Assembly (NCBI GenBank): GCA_030248215.1
Contig: JASANG010002713.1
Span: 1-64,000 of the forward strand
Source: Enoplolaimus lenunculus
Lineage: Eukaryota > Nematoda > Enoplea > Enoplida > Thoracostomopsidae
DNA length: 64,000 nucleotides
Reading direction: 5' to 3'
Part shown: positions 48,613-58,107 of the stretch, one piece after another
Numbering within the stretch: the stretch's first letter is position 1
Layout of the letters: each line of letters opens with the position of its first letter
Notes under the pieces: model-generated
Seen by the model: only the letters and a program-made list of their open reading frames with translations
Told to the model about the DNA's origin: nothing
Databases searched by the model: none
Made by a program: the position numbers and the translations under genes

Positions 48613-48949
48613 TCGGATTTGATTCGTGTTACTTGGGCGCAAAATTTGCAATGCACAGCTGCCGCAGGCTGTTTCAAAATCTGTTACTACTGGCAGCAAT
48701 AGTTGGTACAGACCAGTTGAAAACACGGGCCTGGAGTGGTCTTATTTTTTATATGCGCAATAATTTTCACAGTACGACACATACTCGAAAAATTTTCAGT
48801 TTACTATCTATAACCCCTTCTCACATTGAGTTGCCTATAGGCAACTTAGCGCAGTGTATATACGTTAAATAATATATGTCGCACCGTGTTGAACAATTGC
48901 AACACGTATACATAGTACTAAATCACCACAAGACGTGAGAGCCTCCGGG

Positions 48950-49084
48950 CTCGAGCGTCAAGCTCCTATAGCTGAGTGGTGATGGTATACGCCTCCCACT
49001 CCAGTCACTGGAGTTCGAATCCAAGCGTAATAGTAGGTCTCAGGAAAAATACAAAATATTCATGTGAGAAAGGGTTAAATTCAA
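48950..49084 (+). mobile_element. SINE-B, tRNA-derived
   Basis: Head gagcgtcaagctcctatagc, A box TAGCTGAGTGG, box B GGAGTTCGAATCC, tail aaatattcatgtgagaaagg. Meets an inverted copy tail to tail. Confidence 0.75.
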
Positions 49085-49218
49085 TGATTTACCGTTTCTC
49101 ACATGAATATTTACTATTACGTATAAGAACTTATTTAAGCCAGGATTCGAATCGCAACCGCACGAAACTACTGAAGGAGCGTTCACCATCATCACATACC
49201 TATAGGATCTTGACGCTC
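49085..49218 (-). mobile_element. SINE-B, inverted partner
   Basis: On the minus strand: gagcgtcaagatcctatagg, box B GCGATTCGAATCC, and the same tail with tattcatgtgagaaacggt. More diverged in its middle part. Confidence 0.75.
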
Positions 49219-49437
49219 CACCCACCGGTTGTTCTAACGATTTGTGGAGATTTTTTACGCTGTGCACTCGTGTAGCAATTGTTAAACGTTGCATATTGGG
49301 CTTAAATCCACTTATACAGATTGCTCTAAAGTTGATGACAGTTCAGTCTATGTAATTAGAGGTTATCCACAACTGAAAATTTTGCTATTAACGAGCACAT
49401 ACATCAAGTGTAGTTAAGATTTACTGCACTAGTTAAA
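49219..49437. other. Short spacer
   Basis: No feature recognised. Confidence 0.4.
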
Positions 49438-49789
49438 GCCTAATGCGGGGTTCACGTTTTATAACCGGGGAGGCTTCGACATGTTTTGTCGCTATTAGCC
49501 TATTGGGTAGCATTTTGTCTGCTTAGAGACCCCACATCATATTCAACAAGTCGTATTTGTCTGCTATCGTCATCTGTAGGTCGCAATCAATATCATATGA
49601 TATTTGACGTATTGTGTGCGAATATCATGATATACTTTATTTTCCAATATCTGTTTACTTGAGGTAGTGTCATGTGACGTCCGAGTTGCTGACCCGATAT
49701 GACAACCCTAATTTTAATGTTGAAGTCGAACCTACACGGGACAAACCGTGACCTGCCTGCCCAGGTTATAACGTTATTCCCGCATATTT
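49438..49789. mobile_element. MITE with GGGGTTCACGTTATAACTGG ends, abutting KDM8
   Basis: Left end taatgcggggttcacgtttt, right end reversed atgcgggaataacgttataa. Internal atatcatatgatatttgacg box. The right end lies about 20 bases past the KDM8 stop, and the only nearby AATAAA on the minus strand (49641-49636) is inside it. Confidence 0.75.
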
Positions 49790-49806
49790 TGTACGCTGTA
49801 GACGAT

Positions 49807-51378
49807 TTAAAACCAAAAACTAACCGAAAAACTACACTGTTCGCTTCGAACAAAATGCCACCAACCTTTCGGAATAAACAACATCTCGCCAGGCTCCAGC
49901 CGGCAGCAATACTGTTTCACGTTTTTAAACTTAGAAAATTTCTCAAAATCAGGTCGCTCAACGTCAACTTGACTAGTATTATTCATTATCCCTTCATACG
50001 GATACATATTTTCGTTGTCATCGGGTGAAAACAAGCGAACAATTTTCGATCCAAAAACTTGACATAGCAGATTGTCTCTTAGATCTGTATGAGCTGGGGT
50101 GACAGTTCCGCCAGGTCCGAACCATGCGTTTGTATCGATCGAAAGTGAAGATTCACCGTTATCGGCAACAGCACAATAGTCCGGAATACAAATATCTTTG
50201 CCAAGTTCGGTGATTTGCTCGAAAAGTTGATATTGTGCAACGTAGCCAATAAGATTTCTTTCAGCTAAGGTATATCCAATAGCATTCATTTCAGTTGCAG
50301 AGTCCTCAGTGCTGGTTTGAAGAGAGTGGCCAACAGAATTCTTTTGAACTGGTAAGTAGCCACAAGAATTTACACCAGTTCTGTGATGGCCAATAGTATT
50401 TGCTTGAATTTCTGAAAAGTCAGCAGGACTCGTTTGAGCTGAGTTTGGAATAGGCTTCTTTTCATATACAGAACATCCAATGAGATTTGTTTGAGCAACT
50501 TCGCTGTAACCAATACGATTCGAATGACTTTTTGACCAGCCAATAGGTCTCGTCTCATTATCGGCGCAACCAATACCGTTTGCTCGACTATTAACTAAGT
50601 GATTCTGAGCAAATTCATTAAGCGTCATCAGCTGTTGTGTCCAACTGTCATCAGTATATTTCGAACCAACTTCAACTGGTACAGTTCGATATCCAGCAAC
50701 AGTTAAAATATAATTCACAGACCAGCGTCGCATGGCAGGCCAATGCGACATTGCGTTGGTTATAACAACAGGCTTTCTGTCTAGAAAAATTGTTTCAAAT
50801 TCTTCTAGAGTTGGGTTCGTAATTTGTCTCACTTCATTCTCAGCTATCGCCAAATCTAATCGCAGCTTTTTCGAGTCAACCGGTGGAGAACTTGGCCTCT
50901 CACTCTTGATATCTTTAGGATCAATCGAATAAACCCCATTGTGACTGACCACCGCGACATGAATGATCGTTCCTAACTTCGCCAGCAGGTTATCGCCTAA
51001 CGGAGCTCCCATGATCAGCCCCATATCACATACCCTAAGCGCTTCTATCGAATCCGGCTCTGGCATTCTAGCTAGGGTTACGCTCCGAATAAGGGACATC
51101 ACAGAATATGCGATCCGCACAGAAATACTAACATCTTTCCAATGTCCCGTATTAAGCTGTTCCCACAAATAGTCTATGGCAATTCCTGTTCGTTCTAAGA
51201 CGTCGTTATGTTTTTCAGAAACAAACAAGACAGCGGTGGTCTTGAAATACTCCATCCATCGTAATGGAATACAATCGTAAGAAATAATTTGTTTAAGTAG
51301 TTGTGTGATTTCGGTACCGTTAATGACGTGTTTGGCGATAAACACTTGTAGAGAATCGTGAGAAACTGTAGATTGCAT
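49807..51378 (-). CDS. KDM8: KDM8/JMJD5, JmjC 2-oxoglutarate oxygenase, single exon with repeat insertion
   Basis: Nuclear and cytosolic Fe(II)/2-oxoglutarate oxygenase. Arginyl 3-hydroxylase activity is reported for the family; histone demethylation is disputed. The frame is 523 residues (human 416) from ATG at 51378 to TAA. An N-terminal helical region (1-180) precedes the JmjC fold: RKPVVITNAMSHWP (201-214), YRTVPVEVGSKYTDD (230-244), NAWFGPGGTVTPAHTD (417-432), NTSQVDVERPDFEKF (467-481) and KGWWHFVRS (504-512). The iron ligands H430, D432 and H508 are all present, so it looks active. Between HLVN (260-263) and IGYVAQYQLFEQI (377-389), which are nearly adjacent in human, lie about 110 extra residues of degenerate N-x-I-G-Y-like units. 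No intron interrupts it, unlike vertebrate KDM8 and the neighbouring genes here, so it may be an old retrocopy. A MITE begins about 20 bases past the stop. Confidence 0.95.
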   Translation of the reverse strand: MQSTVSHDSLQVFIAKHVINGTEITQLLKQIISYDCIPLRWMEYFKTTAVLFVSEKHNDVLERTGIAIDYLWEQLNTGHWKDVSISVRIAYSVMSLIRSVTLARMPEPDSIEALRVCDMGLIMGAPLGDNLLAKLGTIIHVAVVSHNGVYSIDPKDIKSERPSSPPVDSKKLRLDLAIAENEVRQITNPTLEEFETIFLDRKPVVITNAMSHWPAMRRWSVNYILTVAGYRTVPVEVGSKYTDDSWTQQLMTLNEFAQNHLVNSRANGIGCADNETRPIGWSKSHSNRIGYSEVAQTNLIGCSVYEKKPIPNSAQTSPADFSEIQANTIGHHRTGVNSCGYLPVQKNSVGHSLQTSTEDSATEMNAIGYTLAERNLIGYVAQYQLFEQITELGKDICIPDYCAVADNGESSLSIDTNAWFGPGGTVTPAHTDLRDNLLCQVFGSKIVRLFSPDDNENMYPYEGIMNNTSQVDVERPDFEKFSKFKNVKQYCCRLEPGEMLFIPKGWWHFVRSEQCSFSVSFWF

Positions 51379-51539
51379 ATTGTATATATTGCACAGTAAT
51401 GCAAGCTTAAAGTTGAAAATAGGTTACGATATATATTACACAAGTTCCGCAATATCATGCGTGAACAACGGGCGTCCAGTTATCCCGCGCGACAGTAAGA
51501 CGCAGGAGTGTAATCGGGACAAATACATATAGTCCTGCC

Positions 51540-52940
51540 GACAGCATTACGGGAAGATGGGAAAATGGTAGACCATTGTTTCGGGCAAATAAAAAAACGG
51601 GACAACTGTAATTTTTGGGAAAACGGGAAAACGGCACAGCGATGTTAGGGGCAAATGGACACAAACGGGGCTGCTGCAATCTTTCGCGGGGAAAACGGAA
51701 CAGCTGATGTTTTTCGCTGGGAAAACGGGACAGCTGCAAATTTTTGCTGGGAAAACGGGACAGCTGCAAATTTTTGCTGGGAAAACGGGACAGCTGCAAA
51801 TTTTTGCTGGGAAAACGGGACAGGTATGTTTCGAGCAAATGAGAAAACTGGACAGGCCTGTTTCGGGGAAATGGGAATGCGGGACAGCTGCAATTTTTTA
51901 CTAGAAAAACGAGACAGGTATGTTTAGGGCATATGGAAAAACGGGGCAGCTGCAAATTTTAAATGGGAAAACGAGACAATGGGACAGGCCTGTTTCAGAA
52001 AAAATGGAAAACGGGACAACTATGTTTCGGATAAATGGGAAAACCAAACAGCTGCAATTTTTCGCTGGAAAACTGGCAAAACGGCACAGTTTTGTTTCGG
52101 GCAAACGGGAAAAGGAGACAGCTGCAATTTTTGGCTGGAAAAAGGGACAACTGATATTTTTCACTGAGAAAACTGGTAAAACGGGACAGGTTTGTTTCGG
52201 GCAAACGGGAAAAGGAGACAGCTGCAATTTGTGGCTGGAAAAAGGGACAACTGAAATTTTTCACTGGAAAAACTGGAAAACGGGACAGGTACGTTTTGCG
52301 CAAATGCGAAAACGGGACAGCTGCAATTCTTCGCTGGAAAAACGGGACAGGTATGTTTCGAGCAAATGGAAAAACAGGACAGCTGCAGTTTTTCGATGGA
52401 AAAACGGGGCAGGTTTGTTTCGGGCAAACCGGAAAAGGAGACAGCTGCAATTTTTGGCTGGGAAAAAAGGACACCTGAAATTTTCACGGGGAAAACTGGA
52501 AAACGGGACAGGTACGTTTCGGGCAAATGGGAAAACGGGACAGCTGCAATTTTTCGCTGAGAAAACGGGACAGATATGTTTCGAGGAAATGGGAAAACAG
52601 GACAGCTGCAATTTTTCGATGGAAAAACTTGACAGGTTTGTTTCGGGCAAACGGGAAAACGGACAGTTGCAATTTTTCACTGGGAAAAACGGGAAAACAG
52701 GACAAGTATGTTTCGAGCAAATGGGAAAACGGGGCAGCTGCAAATTTTTGCTGGGAAAACGGGATAATGGAACAGGCTTGTTTCAGGCAAATGGGAAAAC
52801 AAGACAGCTACAATTTTTCGCTAGGAAACTGGTAAAACGGGACAGGTTTGTTGCGAGCAAATGAGAAAACGGGACAGCTGCAATTTTTCGCTGGGGAAAC
52901 GAGAGAGCTGCAGTTTTTCGCTGGAAAAACAGGACACTGT
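51540..52940 (+). repeat. Minisatellite array, alternating A and B units
   Basis: Core GGGAAAACGGGACAG is followed by CTGCAATTTTTCGCT (A, about 30 bases) or GTATGTTTCGGGCAAAT (B, about 32). A and B mostly alternate, giving about a 62-base higher-order period; three A units in a row occur at 51718-51822. Long open frames on both strands come from the repeat. Confidence 0.9.
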
Positions 52941-53050
52941 AGGTGGCTCTGCCACTCTTAAACCTTTTTCAAACTAAAAACTAAAACTTAAAATAAAACC
53001 AAATATCAAAACCACACCTTAAGGAGTCCCTGGCTCCACCTAGTCTCTCT
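52938..53050. mobile_element. ~100-base element, TAGGTGG/CCACCTA ends
   Basis: Starts tgtaggtggctctgccactc, ends ccctggctccacctagtctc. Sister of 23400-23508. Confidence 0.6.
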
Positions 53051-53703
53051 TAGAACTTAACTTAGGCTTAGGCGTTGCTACAAGGCGCAGAAAATGTAAA
53101 ACCGATGTTATGGCGGTTGTGTCCGCAATGTAAACTTACCTGGGGTCCTGCGAGGCCGTATAATGTGATTGAATAATGTTGCATTAATTTTTGGCCTATA
53201 TTGCGACTAAGGACATAGCTAGGCTATGTCAGCACCAATATGGTGCTTTATCGTATGAGTGTCTAGTATTGTTGTTGTTGTTGTAATGTGTTGTGGCAAA
53301 GGCAAACCGGGTGTGTGGCTTTGGACCTCAACCGCATAGCGGACACCCAATTGTGGGTGTCGGCGAAATGCAAATGAGGTCGAGATGCATATGGGTAGCC
53401 AGGACCGGAATCAGTATCATATTCTTGGCTGGTAGAAATCGGTGCGATTGTTACATTTTTCGGGCTGACAGTTTACTTTAATTTTATTTTGTGCATTACG
53501 GAGTGACAGAGTATTGGCTTGCATTGGGTAAGTAGGGCTTGATAGTATTAATCTTAGGAATTGTCACGGCGGCTTAAGTATGTGAAGGAAACCGGGCGTT
53601 ACGGATAGAGTTGTGTGCGCAAGACGCGGAATTTACCCAGTATAGATTACTGGTGTTATGTGTTAAAAGGAAACTTGGGGATTATCGGAGAACCTGGGAA
53701 AAC
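53051..53703. other. Foldback spacer, left part
   Basis: No gene. A GTT tract (53268-53284) and a GC-richer block (53290-53460) without recognisable coding. Confidence 0.4.
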
Positions 53704-53857
53704 GTAGTCTAATAAATGTAACGGGGTTAGATTTATTATTCTACAACGGCTGGGCCAAATCTAACGGGGTTAGATTGGTCGGAAATTTGGTGCAACTCTA
53801 ACGGGGTTAGAGTGCACGGTTTAACAGGGTGTGATTCTAACAGGGTTAGAATTACAC
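53704..53857. repeat. Four hairpins with shared CTAACGGGGTTAG tip and covarying stems
   Basis: Hairpins at 53704-53744, 53753-53780, 53790-53817 and 53829-53857. The tip TAAC-(GGG/AGG)-GTTA is constant. The lower stems differ but pair in each: AATAAAT/ATTTATT, AATC/GATT with CC/GG, ACTC/GAGT with GTGC/GCAC, ATTC/GAAT with GTGT/ACAC. Function unknown. Confidence 0.8.
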
Positions 53858-54139
53858 GGATTCTGGGAAACAGCAAAAGTATTGGGAACGATAAAGCCAG
53901 TGGCTGGATTAAACCAGATTCCGGCGTCGGCTTTAAGGATTCCGGCTCAGGTTGCCAGTAAATTGCATAACCTGTAATTTCTGGTATTAAATATTGGATA
54001 TTGGTGTTATGCAGGATTTGGGTTGGGGTTTTAGTAAACATTTACAGGCCGCGTTTTACTAAATCAGAGCGATAAGCATACATCGAGGAAAGAACTATAC
54101 AGGCGATACAGGATACAGGCTTGAGTCAAAATTACGAAC

Positions 54140-54260
54140 TTCTCACAGACACGTTTAATTCGGGCAAATGGGAAAACAATACAGCTGCTATTTTTTACTG
54201 GGAAAACGGGAAAACAGGACAGGTATGTGTCGGGCAAATGGGAAAACCTGACAGCTGCAA
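54140..54260 (+). repeat. Short block of the same minisatellite
   Basis: aattcgggcaaatgggaaaa, cgggaaaacaggacaggtat and aatgggaaaacctgacagct units. Confidence 0.75.
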
Positions 54261-55019
54261 TTTTAATGTGCTTATACCTACAGCTGTTACAGCCCTGTTT
54301 TATACAGTGACCAGACAAAGGATATGCAGAAAAAACTAAAAACCTAATGCCCGAACTACTGTTCAAGGGCGTACCGGTTTCTCGCGGTACAGTAATAGTG
54401 CCGGAAAGCAGCATTTGCTACTCCTGTTTGTGCATACGCTAAGATTATTAAACTTTGTTGTTATTTGTGGGTTGGTTAGCAAGATCGCTTAATGCGGAGA
54501 GTTTGGGAGGCGGCAGCGCCCTATTCCGCTATGGGACCTTTCAAACGCGGGGGGTGCCGGGGGACAGCAGCCCCCTGATAAAATCAATCTCAACAAACAA
54601 AATATTGCTGTCCCGTTTTCTGTGTTTCTTGCGGAAATGTATAGCTCGCCCATTTTCCCGTTTCCCAAAGAAATTGAATTGTTGCAAGGGCATCCTCACA
54701 AAGGGTATTGGGTGGCCGTTCTCCCCAAATTTAACTGGTTCCCCACTCCAAAATAGACTCGGGCCCGACATTGTGATTAGAATTGATTTTTCGATCCATT
54801 CAGCATCCCCTCGTACAGAAATTTTCAATTCTACCCGTCTTTGGATCGAAAAAAATTCGCATAGTTTTATAAAGGTATTAAAATGCAGTGATATGCAAGT
54901 CAGCTGTGGCTGCCAAGGCCGCAGGTGTACAGAGGGGGGCGACAGGTGGCGCAACCCCAACTACGAAAATCTTCGTCCCCCATTCCACATCTAACAAATT
55001 TTGTACAATCTGCAAAGAA

Positions 55020-56300
55020 TTAGCTGTCCTGTCTTCCCAATCTCCCGAAACAGGCCTGTCCCATTATCCCGTGTTCCCAGCGAAAATTTCCCGCTGTCCC
55101 GTTTTCCCATTTGCCCGAAACATACCTGTCCCGTTTTACCAGTTTCCCAACGAAAAATTGTAGCTGTCCTGTTTTCCCATTTGCCCGAAACAAGCCTGTT
55201 CCATTGTCCCGTTTTCCCAGCAAAAATTTACAGATGTCCCGTTTTCCAATTTGCCCGAAACATAAATGTCCAGTTTTCCTTTTTTCCCGAAACAGACCTG
55301 TCCCATTGTCCCGTTTTCCAAGAGAAAATTTGCAGCTGTCCCGTGATTCCATTTGCCCAAAACGTACCTGTCCCATTTTCCCAGCAAAAAATTGCAGCTG
55401 TCACGTTTTCTCATTTTTCCGAAACAGGCCTACGGCGAAAAATTGCACCTGTCCCGTTTTCCCAGCAAAAATTGCAACTGTCCCGCTTAATAATTTGCCC
55501 GAAACAAAGCTGTCCCGTTTTTCAATTTGCCAGAAACAAAGCTGTCCCGTTTTCCAGTTTTCACAGCCAAAATTGCAGCTGTCCCGTTTTCCAATTTTCC
55601 CGCATCAGGCATGTCCCATTGTCCAATTTTCCCAGCGAAAATTTGCTGCTGTCCCGCTTTCCCATTTTACCGAAACAGCTTGTCTCATTATCCCATTTTT
55701 CCAGCGAAAATTTGCCGCTGTCCCGCTTTCCCATTTGCCCCAAACAAACCCAACCCGTTTTCCGTTTTCCCAGCGAAAAATTACAACTGTCCCGTTTTAC
55801 TATATGCCCGAAACAGGCCTATCCCAATGTTCCGTTGTCCCAGTGAAAATTTGCAGCTGTCCCGTTTACCCATTTGCCCGAAACAAAAACCTAACCCGCT
55901 TTTCCGTTTTCCCAGCGAAAAAAATTTACAGCCCCAACCAAACAGGTGTCCCGTTTTCCCATTTGCCCGAAACAAACCTGTCCCGTTTTCCCGTTTTGAC
56001 AGAAAAAATTGTAGCTACCCCGTTTTCGTTTTTGCCCAAAACAGGCCAGTCCCATTGTTCCGTTTTCCCGTCCCATTGACCCGTTTTCCCATCGAAAATT
56101 TGTAGCTGACCCGTTTTGACATTTGCCCGAAACAATCCTGTCCCGTATGCCCGTTTTCCCAGCAAAAAATTGTAGCTGCCCCGTTTTTCTTTTTGCCCGT
56201 AACAGGCCAGTTGCACTGTCCCGTTTTCCAGAGAAAAATTACAGCTGTCCCGTTTTCCCATTTGAACGAAATAGGCCTGTCTTCTTTTCCCAGCTGCTCG
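55020..56300 (-). repeat. Minisatellite array, inverted relative to 51.5 kb
   Basis: Same A/B units as CTGTCCCGTTTTCCC cores. About 20 periods. Open frames (PVFPFARNKPVP-like) are repeat by-products. Confidence 0.9.
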
Positions 56301-56417
56301 TAACACTGTCGGCACGAGTATACGAATTTGCCCCTATTTGATTTGGCTTGTCTCTGTAGAGATTCTATCGAATGTCACCTTTTTTTCGAACAACATATAT
56401 ACATGAGACGTTTCAGG

Positions 56418-56540
56418 CCATGATACTTTTAGTGGTGCCCCGCTGCCCGGTTTCTCTCAAGACCGCAGTAGAGAAGGCTTAAATGTTAAGAATATCTTTT
56501 GCTTGGGCTAGCTTAAGCTTATCTTAGGCTTCTAGAATTC
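56418..56540. mobile_element. Fragment of the ATGTTACTTTTAGG/TTAGGC family
   Basis: ggccatgatacttttagtgg then ttgcttgggctagcttaagc and tatcttaggctt. Confidence 0.5.
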
Positions 56541-57255
56541 TGATTCAAAACGAGTTCGGATTCTGATTCCGATTACACAATCAATCGGAATTTTGCCATT
56601 TTAATTTAATCATACTTTGGTTGCATAAAAATTCTCTTTCTTGATCTCAACATTTAAAACAAACAAAAATTTGGCAAATAGCAATAATTGATTGTAGTTT
56701 AGCTTTACAGAACCAAAAACAATACCAATATGTTGATGCGACGTTTTTGAAAATTGCCAGCTAACACATACCCTAAATTATATATTTTCTAATACAAAAC
56801 GTACTGTTGCTGCTTTGTTGTCCCGGGACAATGAGACAGACTTTAGCGGAACAGTGGTCCTGAACCTAATAAACAGCATGCGTATACATCGCAGTTTACG
56901 GTTAACCTGTAAAGCAACTTATTCGATTTGCTTGCATTTAGAGAAGTGCAATTAAAAGTGAAACTGGTAAATATTTAGAAGGGAGTTGGCAAAAAATTGC
57001 CTACTTGTGGCATTGTAACTTGCAGCATACCATTCTTATTAAACCAGACACTACAACTGGATCCTACTAGCAAACTGTCTGTTGCGAGATATTTCTCCTT
57101 TGGCAACTAAATCATGTTATATATGTTATGCTTTATATATAATTCTCATAGTACACTGACATAACGCAACACCCTCAATGCAAACAGCAATAAATTTATT
57201 TAAAAACAAAACATGCAAAACAAACATAACAAAAAATATAACGTACGGTTGTAGG
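56541..57255. other. Gene-free stretch
   Basis: AT-rich, nothing recognised. Confidence 0.4.
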
Positions 57256-57257
57256 CC

Positions 57258-57760
57258 TCAGGGCGCAACCGGATGTGAAAAATACCAGAGCTGGAAGTCA
57301 ACAAACAACAAAACTTGCCGGAGCGGAGATGAGACGAAATTAGGTAGATAAAATGTTTAATATAATTTTAGCAAACATCTGTAACGGTGTTTATTAAATT
57401 GTTTGGTATTACACTTATTTTTTACGAAATCGGTTGTTCCCTGTAGGCCTAAAAAACTAAAAAATTTTTTAAAAAATTTAACTTTAAAAAAAAAAAAAAA
57501 TTCAACCGGTTCCACATGTATATATAGCACCACCCCACACAAGACAAATTGTGGGATATTCAAGAAATGTCCGAAATTAATAACGGTCACATTAAATCTT
57601 AGTAGTCTCCAGCAGGGTGCAACCACTGCAACCGGATCTGAAAAATACCGAAGCCGGAAATGATGGGAAATTAGGCGGCACAAACTATGTTTGATTAGAT
57701 AATTTTAGCAAATACCTATAACGCATTGTCAAAAATTTTCGTTTTAGGTTTATCTTAAAA
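57258..57760. mobile_element. Two head-aligned CAGGGTGCAACCGG-family fragments
   Basis: cagggcgcaaccggatgtga at 57260 and cagggtgcaaccactgcaac at 57612, both followed by aaaataccgaagc-like and gaaattagg blocks. Right ends are not found. An A-run lies at 57486-57500. Confidence 0.55.
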
Positions 57761-58107
57761 AATTCATTGAATTTGTTGTCAAAATTTACCAAAACTTACA
57801 GCCAACGTATTTTCTGTGTGCAGTTAGTAATAGCTTTTCAGAATTGCGAACTGCGAAAACTTCATATCTTACAATTCACATAGAAGTAGGCTAAATCAAC
57901 TGCAAAATTGTAGCAAATTGCAGACCTAATCATTTGCTGGCTCGAAAAAAACAGGCATATTAATAGAAGTTTTACCTGCACCGATCAACAACAGTTGATT
58001 TATACTGCTCCTGCAACACCGTTAACACAACCCCAAATGTAGCATCCCTCGTCCACATAAGGACCGGAAAAATAGTAATGCCATGTTCAATTCAAATTGA
58101 CTTCCGA
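57761..58107. other. GRWD1 3' flank
   Basis: Expected 3' untranslated region. No other feature recognised. Confidence 0.4.

Larger units (their letters stand above)
51460..56335. mobile_element. Large foldback structure: inverted minisatellite arms and ~2 kb spacer
   Basis: Left arm 51540-52940 and right arm 55020-56300 are the same minisatellite in opposite orientation. Outer flanks are also inverted copies: tcctgccgacagcattacgg at about 51533 and, reversed, ctcgtgccgacagtgttacg near 56308. The spacer has the ~100-base element (52938), a hairpin array (53704-53857), a small unit block (54140-54260) and the gggcgtaccg block (54353). No transposase is recognised. Confidence 0.65.

Noticed and set aside
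48961-49030. tRNA gene
   Set aside because: A and B boxes are present, but the acceptor arms do not pair and the body continues as a SINE.
51920-52864. Open frame of over 300 codons in the minisatellite, with repeated GKTGQLQFF-like text
   Set aside because: It follows the tandem repeat, both strands and several frames are open, and there is no start context or splice support.
53704-53857. CRISPR-like array
   Set aside because: Spacing is regular, but the repeats are palindromes with covarying arms in an animal genome, with no constant direct repeat of CRISPR length and no cas genes.
55001-56105. Overlapping 190-320 codon frames (RFPICPKQTCPV-like)
   Set aside because: By-product of the inverted copy of the same minisatellite.
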